From Torulaspora globosa (Eukaryota; Ascomycota; Saccharomycetes; Saccharomycetales; Saccharomycetaceae), in contig NC_050732.1 in assembly GCF_014133895.1 (NCBI RefSeq), forward strand, positions 62,001 through 126,000: a DNA stretch of 64,000 bases, given 5' to 3'. Shown in pieces: positions 57,876-64,000 of the stretch; position 1 is the stretch's first letter, and every line of letters starts with the position of its first letter. A program made the translations under genes and the position numbers. Under the pieces are notes generated by a model. It was given only the letters and a program-made list of their open reading frames with translations, searched no databases and was not told the DNA's origin.

Positions 57876-60800
57876 TCATAGGAGGAGCAGTGGGGCGGCT
57901 AGAGCCAAACCGGACAGACCAGCGCCTAGTTTGTTAGCGATGCCCTGGAAAATGGTTGCTTGGGATGTGGAACTCTGACTGGCAGGGGTAGCAACGCTTG
58001 CAGTTGTGCTAGCGGGAGCAGTGGTAGGTGGGGCCTCGGTGTAGAGGATGGTCGAGACCTTGGTCACACCGCCAGTGGTCGTCAGATAGGTAGAAGTCTG
58101 CGGAGTGCCTTTGGTGCTGGTATATATGGTGGTGCCGCCTTCAACAGTCAGGTAGGTTGTCGCTGGGACATATACTTTGGTGTAGGTGTGGGTCTGTGCA
58201 CCCTCGGTCGAATAGTAGGTGGTGGTTTGTGGGCGGCACTCGGTACACTCTTTGGTGACGGTGACCGTGTCGCCGTTCTGGACGGTTGCATATGGGACCC
58301 ATGGCTGGTATGTGGTTGTGAGGGTCTCAACTTTGCCACCTTCGACACGTACCGTGGTAGAATAAGGACAGATGGTGGTGTAGAGAGTGGTCAATCCGTT
58401 GATGACCGTAGTGCCACTTATTGTCACCTTTGGAGGTGTGGTTGTGATGGGACACAGAGTGGTGTAGATGCTCTTGGTGCCACTGACAGTGGTGGTGACA
58501 GTGCTCAAGGTCAATGGGCAAGTGGTGGTGTAAACGGTAGGAATGCCACTGACAGTAGTGGTGACGGTGCTTGTCGTGTAGGCAGGTGTGGTTGTGATCG
58601 GACACAGAGTGGTGTAGATGCTCTTGGTGCCACTGACAGTGGTGGTGACAGTGCTCAAGGTCAATGGGCAAGTGGTGGTGTAAACGGTAGGAATGCCACT
58701 GACAGTAGTGGTGACGGTGCTTGTCGTGTAGGCAGGTGTGGTTGTGATCGGACACAGAGTGGTGTAGATGCTCTTGGTACCACTGACAGTGGTAGTGACA
58801 GTGCTCAAGGTCAATGGGCAAGTGGTGGTGTAAACGGTAGGAATGCCACTGACAGTAGTGGTGACGGTGCTTGTCGTGTAGGCAGGTGTGGTTGTGATCG
58901 GACACAGAGTGGTGTAGATGCTCTTGGTACCACTGACAGTGGTAGTGACAGTGCTCAAGGTCAATGGGCAAGTGGTGGTGTAAACGGTAGGAATGCCACT
59001 GACGGTAGTGGTGACGGTGCTTGTCGTGTAGGCAGGTGTGGTTGTGATGGGACACAGAGTGGTGTAGATGCTCTTGGTGCCACTGACAGTGGTAGTGACA
59101 GTGCTCAAGGTCAATGGGCAAGTGGTGGTGTAAACGGTAGTAACGCCGCTGACGGTAGTGGTGATGGTGCTTGTTGTGTAGGAAGGTGGGACGATGGAGT
59201 TGGAGGACCCACTTGGTTTCAAGGTAGATGAGCCTGACGTAGGAGGCTTCGAGGTTGGTGCACCCGATGTAGAAGGCTTTGAAGTTGGAGGAACTGATGT
59301 CGGAGGACCAGAAGTAAGCGGTTTAGAAGTAGGTGGGCCTGACGTAGGAGGCTTCGAACTTGGAAGTTGAGAAGTGGATGGACCAGAAGTAGGTGGTTTA
59401 GAGGTTGGCGGACCGGAAGTAGGTGGCTTCGAAGTAGATGGACCGGAAGTAGGTGGCTTCGAAGTTGGCGGACCAGATGTTGGAGGACCAGACGTTGGTG
59501 GTTTAGAAGTGGATGGACCGGACGTTGGAGGACCAGACGTTGGTGGTTTAGAGGTTGGCGGACCGGAAGTAGGTGGTTTAGAGGTTGGCGGACCGGAAGT
59601 AGGTGGCTTCGAAGTTGGCGGACCAGATGTTGGAGGACCAGACGTTGGTGGTTTAGAAGTAGGTGGCTTCGAAGTTGGCGGACCAGATGTTGGAGGACCA
59701 GACGTTGGTGGTTTAGAAGTAGGTGGCTTCGAAGTTGGCGGACCGGAAGTAGGTGGCTTCGAAGTTGGCGGACCAGATGTTGGAGGACCAGACGTTGGTG
59801 GTTTAGAAGTAGGTGGCTTCGAAGTTGGCGGACCAGATGTTGGAGGACCGGAAGTAGGTGGCTTCGAAGTGGATGGACCAGACGTTGGTGGTTTAGAAGT
59901 AGGTGGCTTCGAAGTTGGCGGACCGGAAGTAGGTGGCTTCGAAGTTGGAGGACCAGACGTTGGTGGCTTCGAAGTTGGCGGACCGGAAGTAGGTGGCTTC
60001 GAAGTTGGAGGACCAGACGTTGGTGGCTTCGAAGTGGATGGACCAGAAGTAGGTGGTTTAGAAGTAGGTGGCTTCGAAGTTGGCGGACCGGAAGTAGGTG
60101 GCTTCGAAGTTGGAGGACCAGACGTTGGTGGCTTCGAAGTTGGCGGACCGGAAGTAGGTGGCTTCGAAGTTGGAGGACCAGACGTTGGTGGTTTAGAAGT
60201 GGATGGACCGGACGTTGGAGGACCAGACGTTGGTGGTTTAGAGGTTGGCGGACCGGAAGTAGGTGGTTTAGAGGTTGGCGGACCGGAAGTAGGTGGCTTC
60301 GAAGTTGGCGGACCAGATGTTGGAGGACCAGACGTTGGTGGTTTAGAAGTAGGTGGCTTCGAAGTTGGCGGACCAGATGTTGGAGGACCAGACGTTGGTG
60401 GTTTAGAAGTAGGTGGCTTCGAAGTTGGCGGACCGGAAGTAGGTGGCTTCGAAGTTGGCGGACCAGATGTTGGAGGACCAGACGTAGGTGGCTTCGAAGT
60501 TGGCGGACCAGATGTTGGAGGACCAGACGTAGGTGGCTTCGAAGTGGATGGACCAGACGTTGGTGGTTTAGAAGTAGGTGGACCTGATGTTGGCGGACCA
60601 GACGTTGGTGGCTTCGAAGTGGATGGACCAGAAGTAGGTGGTTTAGAGGTTGGCGGCCCGGACGTAGGTGGCTTCGAAGTTGGCGGACCAGATGTTGATG
60701 GCTTCGAAGTAGATGGACCAGACGTTGGTGGTTTAGAAGTGGGTGGACCTGATGTTGGCGGACCAGACGTTGGTGGCTTCGAAGTGGATGGACCGGAAGT

Positions 60801-61424
60801 AGGTGGTTTGGAAGTGGATGGACCAGAAGTTGGCGGCTGAGAGGTAGGCGGCTTCGAACTTGGAGGCTGAGAAGTTGGTGGAGCCGACGTAGGTGGCTTC
60901 GAAGTAGGTGGACCAGAAGTTGGCGGCTGAGATGTAGGTGGTTTCGAACTTGGAGGTTGAGAAGTAGGTGGACCTGATGTAGGAGGCTTCGAACTTGGAG
61001 GTTGAGATGTAGGAGGCTTCGAACTTGGAGGTTGAGAAGTTGGTGGACCAGATGTAGGCGGCTTCGAAGTAGGTGGAGCCGACGTAGGTGGAGCCGACGT
61101 AGGTGGCTTCGAAGTAGGTGGACCAGAACTTGGCGGCTGAGATGTAGGTGGCTTCGAACTTGGAGGTTGAGAAGTAGGTGGAGCCGACGTAGGCGGCTTC
61201 GAACTTGGAGGCTTTGAGGTTGGTCGCTCCGACTCCGGAGGTTCAGAAGGCTTGCCAGTGGGTGGATCGACATGTGATGGTTTCGATTTCGACGGTTTCA
61301 TGCCCTCCGCCGCAGGTGCATCTGGAGCGATAGAGGCATCAGAACTGGCAGCGACCGCAATCACGCCCGTTGCTGCCTCAGAGGCCAAGAGCAGCAACAA
61401 GACGGACGAAAGTGAGTGTAGCAT
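57876..61424 (-). CDS. Repeat-built GPI-anchored cell-wall protein (adhesin-like)
   Basis: From the ATG at 61422-61424 the protein has 1,182 residues. It starts with a signal peptide (MLHSLSSVLLLLLASEAATG). A short acidic/basic spacer leads to about 650 residues of tandem five-residue units PPTSG, PPTSK, PPTSQ, PSTSK. Then come five 50-residue repeats containing TVTTTVSG, VYTTTCPLT and IYTTLCPITTT, a Thr-rich stem with CTECRP, and a C-terminus SQATIFQGIANKLGAG followed by a hydrophobic tail (LSGLALAAPLLLL) typical of a GPI signal. Such Ser/Thr/Pro rods are O-mannosylated stalks in fungal walls. No N-terminal ligand-binding domain (PA14, Flo11, Als type) is present. No S. cerevisiae gene occupies this place; I cannot assign a symbol. 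The flanking DPM1 and GAB1 pathway products would modify it. Confidence 0.85.
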   Translation of the reverse strand: MLHSLSSVLLLLLASEAATGVIAVAASSDASIAPDAPAAEGMKPSKSKPSHVDPPTGKPSEPPESERPTSKPPSSKPPTSAPPTSQPPSSKPPTSQPPSSGPPTSKPPTSAPPTSAPPTSKPPTSGPPTSQPPSSKPPTSQPPSSKPPTSGPPTSQPPSSKPPTSQPPTSGPPTSKPPTSAPPTSQPPSSKPPTSQPPTSGPSTSKPPTSGPSTSKPPTSGPPTSGPPTSKPPTSGPSTSKPSTSGPPTSKPPTSGPPTSKPPTSGPSTSKPPTSGPPTSGPPTSKPPTSGPSTSKPPTSGPPTSGPPTSKPPTSGPPTSGPPTSKPPTSGPPTSKPPTSKPPTSGPPTSGPPTSKPPTSKPPTSGPPTSGPPTSKPPTSGPPTSKPPTSGPPTSKPPTSGPPTSGPSTSKPPTSGPPTSKPPTSGPPTSKPPTSGPPTSKPPTSGPPTSKPPTSKPPTSGPSTSKPPTSGPPTSKPPTSGPPTSKPPTSGPPTSKPPTSGPPTSKPPTSKPPTSGPSTSKPPTSGPPTSGPPTSKPPTSKPPTSGPPTSGPPTSKPPTSGPPTSKPPTSKPPTSGPPTSGPPTSKPPTSKPPTSGPPTSGPPTSKPPTSGPPTSKPPTSGPPTSKPPTSGPPTSGPSTSKPPTSGPPTSGPPTSKPPTSGPSTSKPPTSGPPTSKPPTSGPSTSQLPSSKPPTSGPPTSKPLTSGPPTSVPPTSKPSTSGAPTSKPPTSGSSTLKPSGSSNSIVPPSYTTSTITTTVSGVTTVYTTTCPLTLSTVTTTVSGTKSIYTTLCPITTTPAYTTSTVTTTVSGIPTVYTTTCPLTLSTVTTTVSGTKSIYTTLCPITTTPAYTTSTVTTTVSGIPTVYTTTCPLTLSTVTTTVSGTKSIYTTLCPITTTPAYTTSTVTTTVSGIPTVYTTTCPLTLSTVTTTVSGTKSIYTTLCPITTTPAYTTSTVTTTVSGIPTVYTTTCPLTLSTVTTTVSGTKSIYTTLCPITTTPPKVTISGTTVINGLTTLYTTICPYSTTVRVEGGKVETLTTTYQPWVPYATVQNGDTVTVTKECTECRPQTTTYYSTEGAQTHTYTKVYVPATTYLTVEGGTTIYTSTKGTPQTSTYLTTTGGVTKVSTILYTEAPPTTAPASTTASVATPASQSSTSQATIFQGIANKLGAGLSGLALAAPLLLL
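58440..59190 (-). repeat. Five tandem 150-bp repeats in the wall-protein gene
   Basis: The same 150-bp unit recurs with landmarks (GACACAGAGTGGTGTAG) near 58450, 58600, 58750, 58900 and 59050. Units differ by only a few bases. Each codes 50 residues with two YTT-CP cysteine motifs. The count could vary between strains. Confidence 0.9.
59230..61210 (-). repeat. 15-bp-unit minisatellite coding TSxPP repeats
   Basis: About 2 kb of 15-bp units, each coding PPTSG, PPTSK or a variant, in higher-order patterns of 30-45 bp. A block of 317 bp at 59479-59795 is identical to 60169-60485. Because the period is a multiple of three, long open frames appear on the other strand and in other frames; these are not genes. 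Confidence 0.93.
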
Positions 61425-62550
61425 ATTCACCGAGAGCCTGCTGGGCAAATCTGCTGATGGGATACTATTATAAGAGAGTCTAAAGGCTAAAAAAGCGAGT
61501 CTGAACCCTTCTCGTGCTATATTCGCACCTTTTATACAGCGATTCTGCAGGATCCACCAAAGGAGCCTGCCACACCACCCCTCTCAATCCCAACCGCGAT
61601 CCTGGCCTTCTCCTGCCGGCCAAATCGAGCTACTCGGACAAACGCTCTCATGCCACTAATTGACACACATGGTGGAGCAATACAGGACAACACAGTACAA
61701 GAGATCGCGAATCTAAAAATAAAGGACTCCCTACCAGGCTCCAGGCTGCTTGTTGGGAAGATCTCCAGTCCTTGTTTAGCGATCGGTATACACAATGATC
61801 ATAGGCGGTAAATGCAGAGTCCACAATGGGGCATACTCGTCAGGTTTTTACCTCTTGTGGAAATTCTGCCAACTTAAAATCTTTCTCGAAGGCAAATGAT
61901 CGTCGCGCGTTTGCACGGCGATTTCTGGACCCCTCTGCCCCTTGTCGGGAATGCCCCAAAAATTAACCTTCCCAATTACCCGAAAGGAAAATGGTGGGGC
62001 ATTGAAAAATACCGGATCGAGCCGCATTGTCCGCATTCGTGCATGAAGGACTCCGAAGTTTCTCCGGAATCCTGATCTCGGTCCAATCGCTTCGCTGCCC
62101 ACGGCTGTCCGCACTGCAAACCTCTGCACTGCAAAGCTTCAACAAGATTCAGATGCACGGTATCTAACGCAGCGATACAGACAAGGGACATATGACATCT
62201 GAGGCTACCTGCCGTGAACGGAAAGCGAACAGTGGCGAATAGATTGGGTGACGTCCGCGCCTGCAGTGCATTGATTGAGAAATAGACTGACGGTACCTGG
62301 GATCTGGAGAAAGGAGTCTTCTGAGAGGGAAAGATGTAGTAGGGGGATCACCCGGTTTTTGATATCGGCACCCGTACACCGCAAGGAAGGTGAAAAATTT
62401 TCTAGTTGGCAGCCTGGTTGAAGAGCATCTACGATGGCGATGAAGTAAGCATTGCTAGAGGGAGAAGAGGTAGATCGGTTGAGTCTGGACCAGCAAGTGC
62501 GGAAACCAGACAGTAGTTAGCTGAAGAGAAGTAACAGATAAACGGCGAAG
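61425..62550. other. Divergent promoter region, wall-protein gene and TIF3
   Basis: About 1.1 kb, the longest gene-free stretch outside the relict cluster. A TTATAATA element lies near 61466, some 45 bp upstream of the wall-protein start. A Rap1-type site lies near TIF3. Open frames on the minus strand around 61.5-62.4 kb show no family similarity. Long promoters are common for regulated wall-protein genes. Confidence 0.45.
62369..62378 (+). promoter_or_regulatory. Rap1-type site CACCCGTACA upstream of TIF3
   Basis: CACCCGTACA followed by CC matches the Rap1 consensus core (ACCCRTACA). It lies 173 bp upstream of the TIF3 ATG. Rap1 drives many ribosomal-protein and translation-factor genes in yeasts. 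Confidence 0.6.
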
Positions 62551-63849
62551 ATGGCTCCACCAAAGAAGACCGTGAAGATGGATTTGAACTCGTTCCTTAA
62601 CGATGATACTTTTGGATCATCGTGGGCGGAGGAAGAGGTTGACTTGAACAAGATTACGATTCCGATCGAGAATTTGAAAGCAAACACCATACCGCTGGAA
62701 GAGCTGGCAGCAGCCAAGAGCTCAGGCGTTGGCGGAGGAAATTTCAGAGGTTCTAGACTGGATCCAGCCCTTGGCGGTGGCAGACGTGATTTCTCAGACC
62801 GTGTCGAGTACCCTGTGCCAGATCATCCACCCTACAGGGCTATCATCAACAACATCCCCTGGGACATCTCGCCGGAGGGCGTGCAGGCGTGGGTTGAGGA
62901 CGGTCTGCAAAAGCCAGGGTCTGTTGAAGAAGCGGACTTGCCAAGAAGCATGAAGGATCCAACTCGGTTGAAGGGCATTGCGTTCATCACATTGAAGGAG
63001 CGTGAGGATTTGGTCCAAACTCTGACGTTCAACGGTACCAAGTTGAACGAGCGTACCGTGTATGTCTCGGTGGCCGCGCCAAGAAGGGAGGGATTCAGAG
63101 GCGGTGATGATTTCGACTGGAACGGCGCCCGCGGTTCCAATTTCCAGGCTTCTAGAGACTCGGCAGGCCCAGAACTTGACTGGGGTGCCGCTAGGGGTTC
63201 CAACTATCAGGAGAGACGCGAGAGAAGGGAAGAGCCAAACTTGGATTGGGGTGCCGCCAGAGGGTCAAACTACCAGGAGAGACGTGAAAGGAGGGAAGAG
63301 CCAAACTTGGATTGGGGTGCTGCCAGAGGGTCAAACTACCAAGAGAGACGTGAAAGGAGGGAAGAGCCAAACTTGGATTGGAGTGCCGCCAGAGGATCCA
63401 ATTACCAAGAGAGACGTGAAAAGAGGGAAGAGCCAAACCTGGACTGGTCTGCGGCCAGAGGCTCGCAGTTCCAGGAAAGGAAGCCAAGAAGAGAGGAACC
63501 CAACTTGGACTGGAGTGCCTCTAGAGGCTCCCAGTTCCGCGAAAGAAAACCAAGAAAGGAGGAACCTGAACTCGATTGGGGTGCGGCCAGAAGTGCTCAA
63601 ATTCCAGAGAGAAAACCAAGAGTCAACGTTAACAGGAAGGTCGCTGCCACTGAAACCACTGAAGATAAACCCAAGATTCAAAAGTCTGCTTTCGACGTGC
63701 TAAGCAACGAAGACGAAGACGATGAAGAATCAGAACAGCAAGAAGAGGCGGCAGAGGAGAAAAAGGCCCCAGTTGATCAATTAGCTCAAAAAACTAGTAA
63801 ATTGAGTGTGGAAGACAATGGCGAATGGGAAACCGTTGGCAAGAACTAG
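62551..63849 (+). CDS. TIF3: Tif3, translation initiation factor eIF4B
   Basis: eIF4B helps eIF4F and the 40S subunit unwind and load mRNA. The 432-residue product (S. cerevisiae 436) starts MAPPKKTVKMDLNSFLNDDT. An RRM follows at about residues 88-175 (YRAIINNIPWDISPEGVQAW, GIAFITLKEREDLVQTLTF, RTVYVSVAAP). Then come eight imperfect repeats of 20-26 residues with the core LDWGAARGSNYQERRERRE, the 40S-binding region. An acidic tail (NEDEDDEESEQQEEAAEE) ends SVEDNGEWETVGKN. Syntenic with YPR163C, next to MMS1 in S. cerevisiae; here FMP27 and the wall-protein gene lie between them. Confidence 0.96.
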   Translation: MAPPKKTVKMDLNSFLNDDTFGSSWAEEEVDLNKITIPIENLKANTIPLEELAAAKSSGVGGGNFRGSRLDPALGGGRRDFSDRVEYPVPDHPPYRAIINNIPWDISPEGVQAWVEDGLQKPGSVEEADLPRSMKDPTRLKGIAFITLKEREDLVQTLTFNGTKLNERTVYVSVAAPRREGFRGGDDFDWNGARGSNFQASRDSAGPELDWGAARGSNYQERRERREEPNLDWGAARGSNYQERRERREEPNLDWGAARGSNYQERRERREEPNLDWSAARGSNYQERREKREEPNLDWSAARGSQFQERKPRREEPNLDWSASRGSQFRERKPRKEEPELDWGAARSAQIPERKPRVNVNRKVAATETTEDKPKIQKSAFDVLSNEDEDDEESEQQEEAAEEKKAPVDQLAQKTSKLSVEDNGEWETVGKN

Positions 63850-64000
63850 AAAGGACTCCCGTGTTGGTACTTGTGATGGCATCTCTGTAGAATATTTTTC
63901 CAATGTGTACGAGTTATCTGTATAATTATCCAAGTTCACTTATAGAACTGTTTTGCTTTGTAGTCTCAGGTGCTGTATGTTCTCGCAAGTAAAGCAAATT
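63850..64000. other. TIF3 3' flank
   Basis: The last 151 bp after the TIF3 stop. It is AT-rich with TATTTTT-like and TGTATAAT stretches fitting a yeast 3' end. Nothing else is visible. Confidence 0.4.

Noticed and set aside
57737..57937. Short plus-strand frame at the 3' end of the wall-protein gene
   Set aside because: It overlaps the GPI-signal coding end of the real gene and has no recognisable features.
58327..59231. Open frames rich in His/Cys/Gly opposite or out of frame with the 150-bp repeats
   Set aside because: Same cause: the 150-bp period preserves frame, so shadows stay open. No family match.
59219..61273. Very long open frames on both strands through the wall-protein repeat (for example a plus-strand frame rich in EVGGPDVGG)
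   Set aside because: They follow from a 15-bp repeat unit: any stop-free unit in any frame stays open across the array. They lack signal peptides, non-repeat domains and promoters, whereas the minus-strand frame has a signal peptide and GPI tail.

Overview
The window is nuclear DNA of a budding yeast of the family Saccharomycetaceae. Most genes are intronless. The few introns begin with GTATGT and carry a TACTAAC-type branch site, and almost every protein reads as a full-length counterpart of a Saccharomyces cerevisiae protein. Gene order is the strongest clue to placement. Genes that S. cerevisiae keeps on the right arm of chromosome XVI (SKI3, MLC2, RPO26, PZF1, ATG13, GDB1, DPM1, SMX3, SEC23, AOS1, HDA3, PRP4, BET2, DPB2, YPR174C, VPS4, BSP1, YPR170W-B, JIP5, NUT2, MET16, MRP2, RHO1, MMS1, TIF3) are interleaved here with genes it keeps near the right end of chromosome XII (GAB1, YLR456W type, PDP3, FMP27). 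That is the pattern expected of a lineage that did not go through the whole-genome duplication (Lachancea, Torulaspora, Zygosaccharomyces and similar). I cannot name the species.

Layout: 1-35 kb is a compact run of housekeeping genes with gaps of about 50-450 bp: RNA decay (SKI3), cytokinesis (MLC2, BSP1), transcription (RPO26, PZF1, HDA3, PDP3), autophagy (ATG13), glycogen (GDB1), glycosylation and GPI anchoring (DPM1, GAB1), splicing (SMX3, PRP4), secretion and endosomes (SEC23, BET2, VPS4), SUMO (AOS1), DNA replication (DPB2) and a spindle-pole-body/nuclear-envelope protein (YPR174C type). Four introns were found by eye: one in RPO26, one in SMX3 and two in the small membrane-protein gene YPR170W-B. 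An isoleucine tRNA gene lies at 35.8 kb.

Between JIP5 and NUT2 (37.4-42.2 kb) lies the only decayed region. It holds remnants of at least two Ty3-type retrotransposon copies in opposite orientations. Between them is a relict pair of ordinary genes, the 3' end of GEM1 (Miro GTPase) followed by an AIM2-type dienelactone hydrolase. These two genes are also neighbours, in the same order, in S. cerevisiae (YAL048C-YAL049C), so this is a transplanted and broken chromosome fragment. The flanking genes JIP5, NUT2 and MET16 are strikingly GC-rich.

42.2-64 kb continues with NUT2, MET16, MRP2, RHO1, MMS1 and the very large lipid-transfer protein FMP27. A roughly 1,180-residue GPI-anchored wall protein follows, made almost entirely of two kinds of tandem repeat, and then TIF3. 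Apart from the relict cluster and the repeat-built wall protein, the region is ordinary. I see no defence or mobile system that is new in kind.
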